Shown piece by piece: positions 26,138-35,753 of a DNA stretch of 64,000 bases (its first letter is position 1; the number at the start of each line of letters is the position of its first letter). The position numbers and the translations under genes are program-made. The notes below the pieces were generated by a model. It did not search any database, was not told the DNA's origin, and saw nothing but the letters and a program-made list of their open reading frames with translations. This DNA is from JAPOUP01 sp965221405 (GTDB lineage Bacteria > Pseudomonadota > Alphaproteobacteria > Rhodobacterales > Rhodobacteraceae), in the NCBI GenBank assembly GCA_965221405.1, contig CBDCSE010000002.1:372001-436000 (forward strand), in the 5' to 3' direction.

Positions 26138-28102
26138 GTGACCCAGATCTCCCTTACCTTTCCCGATGAAAGCATCCATCAGTTCGAGACTGGCGTAACC
26201 CCTGCCCAGATCGCGGAGTCGATTGCCCCATCACTGGCAAGAAAGGCCATATCGGCAACTGTCGACAACCAACATTTCGATCTGCAGTGGCCTATTGATC
26301 GGGATGCCCGAATCACAATCCACACCCTGGAGGACGAGAACCAGGCACTGGAGTTGATCCGCCATGACTGCGCACACGTCATGGCCCGCGCAGTGCAGGA
26401 GATCTGGCCCGAGGTCAAGGTCACGATCGGACCTGTCATCGAACATGGCTGGTACTACGATTTCGACAGAGATGAACCCTTCACTCCTGAAGACCTCGGT
26501 ACGATCGAGGGCAAGATGAAAGAGATCATCAATCGACGCGATCCGGTCACCACCGAGATATGGGAACGCTCCCGGGCCGTGGGACATTACGCCGCGAACC
26601 ATGAATCCTATAAGGTCGAACTGGTGGAGACCATTCCGGAAAGCGAGCCGATCCGTATGTATTGGCACGGTCATTGGCAGGATCTATGCCGCGGGCCACA
26701 TCTCCAGCATACGGGCCAGATCCCTGCTGACGCTTTCAGGCTTACCGGTGTGGCCGGCGCGTATTGGCGCGGCGACAGCTCGCGACCGATGCTTCAGCGT
26801 ATTTACGGCGTCGCCTTCAGAAACAGGAAGGACCTGAAGACGCATCTGACGATGATGGAGGAGGCCGCAAAGCGTGATCACCGCAAGCTCGGCCGTGAGA
26901 TGGACCTGTTCCATATGCAGGAGGAAGCGCCCGGTCAGGTATTCTGGCACCCGAACGGCTGGAAAATTTTTACGACGCTTCAGGATTACATACGTCGCAG
27001 GCAGACCCGGGGCGGCTATGTGGAAGTGAACACGCCCCAGGTGGTCGACCGCAAGCTATGGGAAGATTCAGGGCACTGGGAAAAATTCCAGGAACACATG
27101 TTTCTCGTTGAGGTGGACGAGGAACATGCGCGTGAAAAGTCTGTCAGCGCGCTTAAACCCATGAACTGTCCGTGCCATGTGCAGATATTCAATCGGGGTC
27201 TCAAATCATATCGCGACCTGCCACTGCGCATGGCGGAGTTTGGCTCCTGCAACCGTTACGAGCCATCAGGTGCGCTGCATGGTATCATGCGTGTGCGTGG
27301 ATTCACTCAGGATGACGCCCATATTTTCTGCACCGAGGACCAGATCGGGAGCGAGACCTCCACATACATCGAATGGCTCACCGAGGTGTATGCGGAGCTG
27401 GATTTTCCGAACTTCCGGGTAAAGTTTTCCGACCGACCCGACGTCCGGGCGGGAACCGACGAAATATGGGACCAGGCGGAGCTGGCACTACTCGAAGCCA
27501 CGCGCAAAGCGGGTATCGAGCCCGAGTTGAATCCCGGCGAAGGAGCGTTCTATGGACCCAAGCTGGAATTCGTTCTCACCGACGCCATCGGCCGCGATTG
27601 GCAATGCGGGACGCATCAGGTGGACTTTGTGCTGCCGGAGCGGCTCGGGGCTTCCTACATTGGCTCCGATGGCGCCAGGCACCGACCTGTCATGCTACAC
27701 CGCGCCTGCCTTGGTTCATTCGAGAGGTTCATCGGCATATTGATAGAGAACCATGCTGGCAGGCTACCCTTCTGGCTCTCCCCACGGCAGGTGGTTGTAG
27801 CTTCGATCGTATCGGATGTGGATGAATACGTCCGTGAAGTGACCGCAGCTCTGAGGAAACGGGGGATCCGCGCCGAATCGGACCTGCGAAACGAAAAAAT
27901 CGGCTATAAGGTTCGCGAACACTCCCTGGCAAAGGTCCCAGCGATTCTGGCCTGCGGCGAGAGGGAAGCCGTGGACGGCACCGTATCGGTGCGGCGCCTA
28001 GGGGAAAAACGGACCCGGGTAAGCGCATTTGGCGAAATTGCTGACCAATTCAGTGACGAAGCGACGCCGCCGGATCTAAGGGTCAGGACCCCTTCGAGGT
28101 AA
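26138..28102 (+). CDS. thrS: Threonyl-tRNA synthetase
   Basis: A 654-aa class II synthetase. Order: TGS domain (QISLTFPDESIHQFETGVTPAQIA), editing domain with HDCAHVMARAVQEIWP and CRGPHLQHTG, and the catalytic core with MNCPCHVQIFNRGL (zinc Cys), RMAEFGSCNRYEPSGALHGIMRVRGFTQDDAHIF, GAFYGPKLEF and HRACLGSFERFIGILIE. An anticodon-binding domain follows (VRREHS-like YKVREHSLAKVPAILACG). GTG at 26138 is preferred: GAGG lies 9 bases upstream and the family begins right at this point. An in-frame ATG at 26108 is less likely. Confidence 0.96.
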   Translation: MTQISLTFPDESIHQFETGVTPAQIAESIAPSLARKAISATVDNQHFDLQWPIDRDARITIHTLEDENQALELIRHDCAHVMARAVQEIWPEVKVTIGPVIEHGWYYDFDRDEPFTPEDLGTIEGKMKEIINRRDPVTTEIWERSRAVGHYAANHESYKVELVETIPESEPIRMYWHGHWQDLCRGPHLQHTGQIPADAFRLTGVAGAYWRGDSSRPMLQRIYGVAFRNRKDLKTHLTMMEEAAKRDHRKLGREMDLFHMQEEAPGQVFWHPNGWKIFTTLQDYIRRRQTRGGYVEVNTPQVVDRKLWEDSGHWEKFQEHMFLVEVDEEHAREKSVSALKPMNCPCHVQIFNRGLKSYRDLPLRMAEFGSCNRYEPSGALHGIMRVRGFTQDDAHIFCTEDQIGSETSTYIEWLTEVYAELDFPNFRVKFSDRPDVRAGTDEIWDQAELALLEATRKAGIEPELNPGEGAFYGPKLEFVLTDAIGRDWQCGTHQVDFVLPERLGASYIGSDGARHRPVMLHRACLGSFERFIGILIENHAGRLPFWLSPRQVVVASIVSDVDEYVREVTAALRKRGIRAESDLRNEKIGYKVREHSLAKVPAILACGEREAVDGTVSVRRLGEKRTRVSAFGEIADQFSDEATPPDLRVRTPSR

Positions 28103-28646
28103 CAGCGCCCCATTCAAGGCTAACCAGGCTGGTATTCCGCTCCAGCGCTCCATGCGTCCTTGGTCGGGCGGACTGCACCCTGATCTCCGGGAGGTTTCTG
28201 GCCTCGCGTCCCCAAGCGACGTCGGCGATATGGACGCGCTGTCCCGGGTGTGACATCTATTGCCGGTATGGAGATTGTCTCGGGAAACGGCATCGTAAGC
28301 GCAGTCCCCAAGCCCCGGCCACCAGACCCGCAGAGCCACTTCCGCCCGCACTCAGTGGAGGGCATCTGTTCCGGCAACTCGCGAATGGTCCATTGCCGCT
28401 CTCTATCGACGCGGAAACCGCGGCGTTGCGCACCGGAGACACGGGTTGACGTCCGGGACGCCATAGGCTCCACTCAAAGCCGCCTTGATACATGCTGTCA
28501 TACGGGAAAGTGGCATCTGGTGAAACATCGAGACATCCGGATCCGAAACCAACCGGGATGGGGAAGCCAATGGACGCAATCACTGAAATATCCGACAGGA
28601 ACGCACCGGAATCCCCAGATGCCGAATGCGGTAGGATTCGGTAAGC
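28103..28646. other. Intergenic stretch, no gene recognised
   Basis: About 540 bp between thrS and pyrC. Both strands have open frames of about 100-150 codons, but they lack motifs and ribosome binding sites and read like high-GC noise. No inverted repeat with a T-run was seen, so the thrS terminator is not obvious. Confidence 0.5.
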
Positions 28647-29777
28647 ATGATACCCGATAGCGTCCCGGCAATGACCGACACGCTGACCATCCGGTGCCCC
28701 GACGACTGGCACCTGCATCTACGCGACGGTGCGATCCTGGGAGCTGTCCTGCCCCAAACGGTAAGGCATTTCGCACGGGCAATCATCATGCCGAATTTAG
28801 TGCCACCGGTCACAACGGGAGCGGATGCCGCTGCCTACCGCGACCGAATCCTCGCCGCACTACCGGATGGCACGTTCTTTGAGCCACTCATGACACTTTA
28901 TCTCACCGAGGAAACGGACCCCGAGGACGTCACCACTGCCTCGGAACGCGGACTGATACATGCCGTGAAGCTCTACCCGGCCGGCGCGACAACGAACTCG
29001 GCCTTGGGAGTGCGGGATTACAGACGCGTGCACAGGGTGCTGGAGAGAATGGCGGCGATCAGGCTTCCGCTCTGTGTTCACGGCGAAGTGATCGATCCGA
29101 CCGTCGATATATTCGATAGAGAGGCGGCGTTCATCGAAAATGTGCTCGATCCGATGCGACGCGCCATGCCCGGCCTGCGTGTGGTCATGGAGCACATAAC
29201 CACTCGCGAGGGCGTCGAATACGTCAAGGCCCAAGGTTCCGATATGGGCGGAACGATCACGGCTCACCATCTCGCGATCAACCGGAACCACATTCTGGCT
29301 GGCGGTATCAGACCCCACTACTATTGCCTGCCCGTTGCCAAGCGTGAGGAACATCGGCTGGCACTTGTCGCGGCCGCGACATCAGGCGATCCTCATTTCT
29401 TTCTTGGAACGGATAGCGCACCGCATACCGACGCCCTCAAGGAACAGGCATGTGGCTGCGCTGGCTGCTTCACGGCGATGAACGCCATCTCCATAATCGC
29501 GGAAATTTTCGAGTGTGAGGGTGCGCTTTCCATGCTTGAAGGCTTCATCTCGCTGCACGGACCAGCATTCTACGGCCTGCCAGCCAACGAGGGCACCATC
29601 CAGCTTGCCAAAGGCGCGACGGTCTCATATCCTGAAAAGATAGAGACTGCCGATGGCTCGGTCACTGTGTTCAATCCCGGTTTCCCTCTGCACTGGTCCG
29701 TATCCGGGCGCGGCAGAAATAGCGAAGTCCCAAGCCACGGGATGAACTCAATGTCGGAAACGAAGCTGTCGGAATGA
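28647..29777 (+). CDS. pyrC: Dihydroorotase (PyrC, class II)
   Basis: A 376-aa enzyme of de novo pyrimidine synthesis, interconverting carbamoyl-aspartate and dihydroorotate. The metal motif DWHLHLRDG, MPNLVPPV, the carboxylated-Lys region HAVKLYPAGATTNSALG, PLCVHGEV, MEHITTREGV and FFLGTDSAPH give all expected ligands. The start could be the ATG at 28647 or the one at 28671, where the family usually begins (MTDTLTIRCPDDWH). Its stop overlaps the pyrE start (ATGA), forming a pyrC-pyrE unit. Confidence 0.95.
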   Translation: MIPDSVPAMTDTLTIRCPDDWHLHLRDGAILGAVLPQTVRHFARAIIMPNLVPPVTTGADAAAYRDRILAALPDGTFFEPLMTLYLTEETDPEDVTTASERGLIHAVKLYPAGATTNSALGVRDYRRVHRVLERMAAIRLPLCVHGEVIDPTVDIFDREAAFIENVLDPMRRAMPGLRVVMEHITTREGVEYVKAQGSDMGGTITAHHLAINRNHILAGGIRPHYYCLPVAKREEHRLALVAAATSGDPHFFLGTDSAPHTDALKEQACGCAGCFTAMNAISIIAEIFECEGALSMLEGFISLHGPAFYGLPANEGTIQLAKGATVSYPEKIETADGSVTVFNPGFPLHWSVSGRGRNSEVPSHGMNSMSETKLSE

Positions 29778-30502
29778 TCGCTCCATACTTTCCCTCCAAA
29801 GAGGAAATAGCCCGGCATTCCGCCGCGATGCTACTTGAGGCCGGTGCCGTACATTTTGATGCGCATGAACCTTATGTCTACGCGTCAGGCATGCGGGGAC
29901 CGGCCTATATCGACTGCAGAAGGCTTATCTCGTTTCCCCGCATCAGATCGATCCTGATCGATTTTCTTGTCGCCACCGTGATGCGGGAAGCCGGCTTTGA
30001 GGCGTTTGACAACATTGCCGGCGGAGAAACCGCCGGAATCCCCTTCGCGGCGATGGTCGCCGAACGGATGGGCCTCCCCATGTCATATGTGCGGAAGAAA
30101 TCCAAAGGCTACGGCCGCAATGCCCGGATCGAAGGCGTGATGGATCAGGGCCAGCGGGTACTTCTCGTTGAGGATCTCGCAACCGACGGAGGGTCAAAAC
30201 TCGAATTCACGGACGCAATCCGAAAAACCGGAGCGATCTGCGGACACACGGCCGTGCTTTTCTATTACGGCATTTTCCCCCATGCCGACAAAACGCTTCA
30301 GGACCACTCCATCACACTGCACCATCTCTGCACGTGGTGGGACGTGCTAACCGTAGCCAGAGAACGGAAATCCTTCGATATCGAGACATTGAAGCAGGTC
30401 GAGGTATTCCTGAACGCTCCCAGCGATTGGCACAGCACCAACAGGGAAGCGATGGCACAGGTCGTCAGGCCTTCGGAAACACGAAACAACGGTCACGTCT
30501 GA
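29774..30502 (+). CDS. pyrE: Orotate phosphoribosyltransferase
   Basis: A 242-aa type I PRTase. FDAHEPYVYASGMRGPAYIDCRRLISFP binds orotate and the PRPP loop is VLLVEDLATDGGSKLEF. It converts orotate plus PRPP to OMP. It overlaps pyrC by 4 bp. Its 3' end overlaps the convergent ABC ATPase gene tail-to-tail by 38 bp. Confidence 0.95.
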   Translation: MIAPYFPSKEEIARHSAAMLLEAGAVHFDAHEPYVYASGMRGPAYIDCRRLISFPRIRSILIDFLVATVMREAGFEAFDNIAGGETAGIPFAAMVAERMGLPMSYVRKKSKGYGRNARIEGVMDQGQRVLLVEDLATDGGSKLEFTDAIRKTGAICGHTAVLFYYGIFPHADKTLQDHSITLHHLCTWWDVLTVARERKSFDIETLKQVEVFLNAPSDWHSTNREAMAQVVRPSETRNNGHV

Positions 30503-31559
30503 TCATAAGCCAGAGCGCTTTCCCGGGACTTGGCAGAAAGACTGACGGAACCGTCGCCGAAAGGACAGAACCGTCGTAATCCATTCTCATCTCCACCAGA
30601 CTTTCAGAACCCATGAAGCGCGCCCGCAGAACCGTTCCCCGCGCCGGTGTGCCGTCCCGCGCTGTCGGATTCGGACCTTTTCCGCCACGGTCAAGATCGA
30701 TTTTCAGATGCTGTGGGCGAATGACGATGTCCACTTCGGTACCGTCGGGCACTCCGGGTGCCAGAAACTGGCCGAATGGCGTATCCGTCAACGCTCCGCA
30801 AACCTTCCCGCGAATGACATTTATGTCACTGAAGAACGCTGCCGCGTCCCGGTCCACCGGAGCATTGTAGACGTTATAGGGCACCCCCAGCTGCACAATC
30901 CGGCCGGCGCGCATCAACGCGATTTCATCCGCCATACGCATCGCTTCATCGGGTTCATGGGTGACGAGCACGACAGCTGCACCCTCATCCTTGAGGATTT
31001 CAAGCGTTTCGTCACGGATTCCGTCACGTAGGCGGTTATCCAGCCCTGAGAACGGCTCATCCATCAGCATGATCTTCGGCCGCGGTGCGATCGCCCGAGC
31101 CAGCGCGACACGCTGCTGCTCACCGCCGGACAGCTCATGGGGAAAACGGTTGGCGTGCCCCTTCATCCGCACGCGGTCCAGAACATCGCCCGCCTCAGCG
31201 AGTCTGGATGCCTTTGGGCCACGCAGGCCAAACGCAACGTTATCGACGACGCTCAGATGCGGAAATAGCGCGTAATCCTGAAAGATTAACCCGATTGGCC
31301 GAGCCTCCGGCGGTATACTGACACTGCCGTCGCAGACCAGTTTTCCGTCAACCAGAACCCGGCCCGAATCCTGACGATCCACACCGGCGACACAGCGTAG
31401 CGTCGTCGACTTGCCACATCCCGACGGCCCAAGAAGACAGGTCACCTGCCCGGACATCACACGCAGCGAGACACCATCAACCACTGCACGCCCACCATAG
31501 TGACGAACCAGGTTCTGGACTTCCAATCGATGAACGTCGCCCGCCACGCCCCGCTCCAC
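30465..31559 (-). CDS. ABC transporter ATP-binding protein, FbpC type
   Basis: A 364-aa ATPase of the carbohydrate/iron import class. It shows Walker A GPSGCGKSTTLRCVAG, Q-loop IGLIFQDYALFPHLSV, signature LSGGEQQRVALARAIA, Walker B IMLMDEPFSGLD and H-loop VTHEPDEA. A TOBE-like C-terminal domain (VIRPQHLKIDLD ... GTVLRARFMGSESLVEM) follows. The closest family feel is FbpC (ferric iron) or PotA-like. No permease or binding protein lies adjacent, so it is an orphan ATPase here and its partner must be encoded elsewhere. Confidence 0.88.
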   Translation of the reverse strand: MERGVAGDVHRLEVQNLVRHYGGRAVVDGVSLRVMSGQVTCLLGPSGCGKSTTLRCVAGVDRQDSGRVLVDGKLVCDGSVSIPPEARPIGLIFQDYALFPHLSVVDNVAFGLRGPKASRLAEAGDVLDRVRMKGHANRFPHELSGGEQQRVALARAIAPRPKIMLMDEPFSGLDNRLRDGIRDETLEILKDEGAAVVLVTHEPDEAMRMADEIALMRAGRIVQLGVPYNVYNAPVDRDAAAFFSDINVIRGKVCGALTDTPFGQFLAPGVPDGTEVDIVIRPQHLKIDLDRGGKGPNPTARDGTPARGTVLRARFMGSESLVEMRMDYDGSVLSATVPSVFLPSPGKALWLMIRRDRCFVFPKA

Positions 31560-31624
31560 CTCAAACCTGATAAATTTGATCGGTCTTTCTGCGGATTACA
31601 ACCCGGCGCGGCACGGCTATGCGT

Positions 31625-32404
31625 TCACAGCGTTACATTCACTCCTCCTCCGTCAAGGAGGATGTTCTGTCCGACAATGAAGCCGGCATACCGCGAACAC
31701 AGAAAGGCGCAGGCTGCCCCAAATTCCTCGGACGTACCGTAGCGTCCGACCGGAATGGTCGCCGCGCGTCTGGCGCGCGCTTCCTCCAGAACGATTCCTT
31801 CCGCCTCGGCGACATCCCGGTCAAGCGCATCCGCCCTGTCAGTGGCATGAATTCCCGGCAGGAGGTTGTTGATCGTAACTCCTGACTTCGCGACCTGCCG
31901 GGATGTCCCGGCGACAAAGCCCGTTAGCCCGGCCCGGGCCGAATTGGAAAGACCGAGAACCGGAATCGGTGCCTTGACGGACTGGGAGGTAATGTTGACG
32001 ACCCGCCCCCATCCCCGATCCATCATACCGGGAACCAACGCTTTCATAAGTGCGATAGGCGCCAGCATATTGGCGTCAAGCGCACGGATGAAGTCCTCGC
32101 GCTCCCACTCAGTCCATAGTCCCGGCGGTGGCCCTCCGGCATTGGTGACGAGAATGTCGATAGGACCGCAGTCATCCAACACATTATTCCTCCCGCTTTC
32201 AGACGTAATGTCGGCGGAAACCGTCGCAACCGCGACCCCGAATCGCTCCCGAATTGCCGCTCCGGAAGCTTTGAGGGTCCCGGCTTCCCGCGCATTCATC
32301 ACTAGGTTGACGCCCGCCGCCGCCAACGCTTTCGCGCAGCCAAGACCCAACCCGCGCGACGAGGCGCACACCAACGCCGACTTACCCTTTATTCCCAGAT
32401 CCAC
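31625..32404 (-). CDS. Divergent SDR-family protein lacking the YxxxK pair
   Basis: A 259-aa short-chain dehydrogenase-fold protein. The cofactor loop is ALVCASSRGLGLGCA and the NAG motif TNAGGPPPG is typical. However, after VVNITSQSVKAPIPVLGL the catalytic Tyr-x-x-x-Lys is replaced by SNSARAGLTG. This pattern occurs in a recognised branch of SDRs annotated as 3-oxoacyl-ACP reductase or BacC-like. The C-terminus is GQNILLDGGGVNVTL. It could be a reductase with altered chemistry or a binding protein. It stands 65 bp downstream of nothing obvious and divergent from prfC. Confidence 0.85.
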   Translation of the reverse strand: MDLGIKGKSALVCASSRGLGLGCAKALAAAGVNLVMNAREAGTLKASGAAIRERFGVAVATVSADITSESGRNNVLDDCGPIDILVTNAGGPPPGLWTEWEREDFIRALDANMLAPIALMKALVPGMMDRGWGRVVNITSQSVKAPIPVLGLSNSARAGLTGFVAGTSRQVAKSGVTINNLLPGIHATDRADALDRDVAEAEGIVLEEARARRAATIPVGRYGTSEEFGAACAFLCSRYAGFIVGQNILLDGGGVNVTL

Positions 32405-32532
32405 CGTTCATTCTCCAAAATCGAATTGGTCCGCCTGAAGAGCTATCACTCACCCGAAAGGACCTGAAGTGCTGAATGGACCGGTTCCGGGGCCAATTGC
32501 CCTTTCCGCGTGACAGTCCTATATGCGCACCG

Positions 32533-34140
32533 ATGACAGATCGCATGTCAAACGTTGCCGAGGTTCCGCCCGAGATCGCCCGTCGGCGGACGTTCGCCAT
32601 AATTTCCCACCCAGATGCAGGCAAGACCACGCTGACCGAGAAGTTCCTGCTGTATGGCGGCGCGATCCGCATGGCGGGTCATGTGCGCGCCAAAGGAGAG
32701 GCACGGAGAACGCGCTCGGATTACCTGGCCATAGAGAAAAACCGGGGTATCAGCGTTAGTGCTTCGGCGATGTCCTTCGATTACGGTTCCTACCGTTTCA
32801 ATCTGGTCGATACTCCCGGTCACAGCGACTTTTCCGAAGATACGTATCGGACACTTACAGCCGTCGATAGCGCAGTCATGGTGATTGACGGCGCCAAAGG
32901 CGTTGAAAGCCAAACGCGAAAACTCTTCGAGGTCTGCCGTCTCCGCGACCTGCCGATCCTGACATTCTGCAACAAGATGGATCGGGAAAGCCGGGATATT
33001 TTCGAGATCATTGACGAGATTCAGGAGACACTCGCGATTGACGTAACGCCAGCTTCATGGCCAATCGGGACCGGGCAGGACTTCATGGGCTGTTACGACC
33101 TGCTGAACGACCGTCTGGAACTCATGGACCGCGCCGACCGAAACACGGTTGCCGAATCGATCGCGATCGAAGGCCTCGCCGATCCGAAACTTGCCGAACA
33201 TGTGCCTTCCAGGCTGATTGGAACGCTACGGGAAGAACTGGAACTGGCCCGGGCGCTTATGCAGCCCTTCGACATGCGGACGTTCCATGACGGCGCGTTG
33301 ACGCCGATCTGGTTCGGCTCCGCGATCAATTCGCTCGGTGTCAAGGAGCTTATGGACGGAATCGGTCGGTTCGGCCCCATTCCCCAGCCGCAAAGCGCCC
33401 TACCACGCCAGGTGGCTCCCGAGGAACGGAAGGTATCCGGATTTGTGTTCAAGGTGCAGGCGAATATGGATCCACGGCACCGCGACCGAGTTGCCTTCGT
33501 TCGCATGGCCAGCGGTCATTTCAGGCGAAATATGAAGTTGGTGCATGTCCGGACGGAAAAACCCATGACAATAGGTAATCCGGTTCTGTTTCTCGCTTCG
33601 GACCGCGAACTGGCGGAAGAGGCGTGGGCGGGAGACATCATCGGCATTCCCAACCATGGTCAGCTGCGCATTGGCGACACGCTCACCGAAGGCGAGTTGA
33701 TCAGGGTCACTGGCATTCCGTCATTCGCGCCCGAACTGCTCAAGGGTATCCGCGCCTCGGATCCGCTCAAAGCGAAGCATCTTGAGAAAGCGTTGATGCA
33801 GTTTGCCGAAGAGGGGGCCGCAAAGGTTTTCAGGCCAATGATCGGCTCCGGTTTCATTGTGGGTGTGGTTGGGTCGCTTCAGTTCGACGTATTGGCGAGT
33901 CGCATCAAGCTGGAATACAGATTGCCGGTGAGTTTCGACTCCCTCCAGTTCACCTCGGCACGTTGGGTCAACGGACCCCGAACGACCGTCGAGCGGTTCG
34001 TGGAAGCCAATAAACAGCACATAGGCCATGACCATGACGGTGACGTCGTATACCTCACGCGCCTTCAATGGGACATTGACCGCGTCGAGCGTGACTACCC
34101 GGACGTGATCCTCAACCCCACCAAGGAGATGATGGCCTAG
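32533..34140 (+). CDS. prfC: Peptide chain release factor 3
   Basis: A 535-aa GTPase that recycles RF1/RF2 from the ribosome. G1 is SHPDAGKTTLTEKFLLYGG, G3 DTPGHSDFSEDTYRTL, G4 CNKMDRES. The RF3-specific regions RGISVSASAMSF, FCNKMDRESRDIFEIIDEIQ and the C-terminal FRPMIGSGFIVGVVGSLQFDVL are present. The start is uncertain among ATGs at 32476, 32533 and 32545; the family begins shortly before PPEIARRRTFAIISHPDAGK. No strong ribosome binding site helps. Confidence 0.95.
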   Translation: MTDRMSNVAEVPPEIARRRTFAIISHPDAGKTTLTEKFLLYGGAIRMAGHVRAKGEARRTRSDYLAIEKNRGISVSASAMSFDYGSYRFNLVDTPGHSDFSEDTYRTLTAVDSAVMVIDGAKGVESQTRKLFEVCRLRDLPILTFCNKMDRESRDIFEIIDEIQETLAIDVTPASWPIGTGQDFMGCYDLLNDRLELMDRADRNTVAESIAIEGLADPKLAEHVPSRLIGTLREELELARALMQPFDMRTFHDGALTPIWFGSAINSLGVKELMDGIGRFGPIPQPQSALPRQVAPEERKVSGFVFKVQANMDPRHRDRVAFVRMASGHFRRNMKLVHVRTEKPMTIGNPVLFLASDRELAEEAWAGDIIGIPNHGQLRIGDTLTEGELIRVTGIPSFAPELLKGIRASDPLKAKHLEKALMQFAEEGAAKVFRPMIGSGFIVGVVGSLQFDVLASRIKLEYRLPVSFDSLQFTSARWVNGPRTTVERFVEANKQHIGHDHDGDVVYLTRLQWDIDRVERDYPDVILNPTKEMMA

Positions 34141-34631
34141 ATCCCGGTTTCCGGTTGACCAACGGAATGTATGGCCAGCGGCGCGTTCCAAATTCGTACG
34201 AACAGGCTCCGTCCGTTGGGGAAAGCCCGGTCATGCCTGACCCTGGCCAGAAGATCCGCGCTATCCACAGCCAGCCCCCGAACCGGCGCACCGCCGAACA
34301 GGCCCCGCCTGCGGTCTTCGCCCCGCACCATGTTGGCAATGATAGCGCGGGTGTGAGCATGACTCCAAGGCGTTCATGGCGTCCGTGACAACATTGTCCG
34401 TCAACGAGGTGTCAAGCTGAAGTCCAGCCTTGGCGTTAGTGTAACGGTTTCGTCTCGCAGGTGTCCCGAACGATGGGGAACTGGGCCCCCGGCGCTGTCC
34501 ACCGGCTGATGGACGAATCCGTTGTCGCAGGAATCACCTTGGACCGCACGCCGCAACATGGAAAACGGAATAGCCAGCCCAAAAATCAACGCGCACCGGT
34601 CACCGGGGACAATGAAATGGTCCTGCATTCG
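34141..34631. other. Degenerate spacer, no gene recognised
   Basis: About 490 bp between prfC and the first repeat copy. Minus-strand frames hold protein-like stretches in different registers (for example RAIIANMVRGEDRRRGLFGGAPVRGLAV) but stops interrupt each. It may be an unidentified transposase relic; I could not assign a family. Confidence 0.4.
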
Positions 34632-35096
34632 CGACAGGGGCGCTTGCAGAGCGGCTCTGGCGCCACTATGATCAAATCATGTCAGAGGCCATCGCGTTCG
34701 ACACCCACCGCTTCGTCAAGCGGCTGACCGACTCCGGCTTCACCGAACGGCAGGCCGAGACGCTTGCCGAAGAGCATGTCGCCCTGATCAACGCCAACCT
34801 CGCCACCAAGGTCGATGTCGCGGAGATCAAGGCCGACATCGAGGCGCTGCGGCAGCAGACGAAGGCCGACATCGAGGCGCTGAGGCAGCAGACGAAAGCC
34901 GACATCGAGGCGCTGCGGCAGCAGACGAAGGCCGACATCGCGAAGGTCGGGGGGCGTATCGAGGAGGCGAAGTCCGAGATCCTCAAGTGGATCTTCGGTG
35001 CGCTGGTCGCCCAAGGCGGACTGATCGTCGCTCTCGTCAAGCTCCTGTAAGAGCTGCCGGACGGAAGCGAATCATGGCCCTGTCCCCGTGCGTCAC
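34632..35096. repeat. Long direct repeat, copy 1 (465 bp)
   Basis: This segment recurs at 37692-38189. The shared sequence begins CGACAGGGGCGCTTGC and ends GTGCGTCAC, covering about 47 bp upstream of the coiled-coil gene, the gene itself and about 46 bp after it. Apart from one 33-bp unit (absent here) the copies look identical. Confidence 0.93.
34679..35050 (+). CDS. DUF1640/CCDC90-like coiled-coil membrane protein, copy 1
   Basis: A 123-aa protein. An N-terminal helical region (FDTHRFVKRLTDSGFTERQAETLAEEHVALINANLATK) resembles DUF1640/CCDC90 proteins. Three tandem 11-residue units KADIEALRQQT form a coiled coil, then KADIAKVGGRIEEAKSEILK and a C-terminal hydrophobic helix WIFGALVAQGGLIVALVKLL anchor it. 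The bacterial function is unknown; the eukaryotic relatives (MCUR1/CCDC90) are mitochondrial inner membrane proteins. The second copy at 37739 has four units. Confidence 0.75.
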   Translation: MSEAIAFDTHRFVKRLTDSGFTERQAETLAEEHVALINANLATKVDVAEIKADIEALRQQTKADIEALRQQTKADIEALRQQTKADIAKVGGRIEEAKSEILKWIFGALVAQGGLIVALVKLL

Positions 35097-35244
35097 TTGA
35101 CTTCAGACATTTGCGCCCGGTCGTGATTTGCGGACCTCTATATCGCTGGCGTTTGCGGTGGTTCCTTCCGCAAACCCGAATGTAGTGCCCTTTAGTGATA
35201 TTTTCCCTGCGGTTCCTGGAGATCCGCTGTAGATCCTCCAGATC

Positions 35245-35403
35245 GTGTTCGTTCGCGGGAAACCCCTCGGTGAGAACCGTACCAAGGTGCAGATCGTCAC
35301 CTCCATCCGCGATGGCGCCAGGATCCGCCAGCGGGTTGTCCGTCATGTCGGCACCGCCACCTCGGAGGCCCAGCTCGACCAGCTGATGTCCCTGGGGCGG
35401 CGC
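35245..35403 (+). pseudogene. IS1634-family transposase, N-terminal fragment
   Basis: The frame MFVRGKPLGENRTKVQIV followed by TSIRDGARIRQRVVRHVGTATSEAQLDQL matches the start of IS1634 transposases ('MFVRxK...R..VQIVES.R...KVRQRIVRHVG'). It begins at GTG 35245 and loses similarity after about 50 residues. The remainder of the element is absent here. Confidence 0.7.
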
Positions 35404-35753
35404 CGTCGTCCGGTTGGGGCGGTCCGGGCCGCCCGAATTCCGTCATCGCGCCGTAGCGCCCCTTGCACGCGGTCTGGGGAGCCGTCGGTCCCGCATCTTG
35501 TCCGTTTTTCAACAAAACTGCCTTTCCCCGCTCAACTCCAAGGCCCATATCGTTAAAGGCGGAGCATCCATGTTTCGCGTCAAGCCCGGATCCGGGCTTT
35601 TTCCTTCGGTCTGCGGGCCTCCGGATCCGGGTTCCGCGCACCGCTTTCCACCGGCGGTGCCGTGCGGGCATGCCAGGACAGTCCGGCCACGGTGCCGTGA
35701 ACGGCCATTGATCCGTTCCGGGCCCGGCCGGGCGGTCCGCCCGGCGCCGGACG
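35404..35753. other. GC-rich degenerate spacer between IS relics
   Basis: No gene recognised. It contains the palindrome listed at 35582-35603. Composition matches the surrounding relic block. Confidence 0.4.
35582..35603 (+). terminator. Perfect palindrome followed by T-run
   Basis: AAGCCCGGATCCGGGCTT (18-bp palindrome) runs into a short T tract (TTTTT then CC). It looks like an intrinsic terminator, perhaps the remnant end of a former transcription unit or element. The self-complementary core leaves little loop, so the stem would open in the centre. Confidence 0.5.

Noticed and set aside
28257..28718. Long open frames on both strands between thrS and pyrC
   Set aside because: No motifs, no ribosome binding site, and composition like other non-coding high-GC frames; one overlaps the certain pyrC start.
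34141..34440. Possible IS5-like or other transposase fragment on the minus strand
   Set aside because: Protein-like pieces occur in several frames but I could not match catalytic or family motifs, so no family is claimed.
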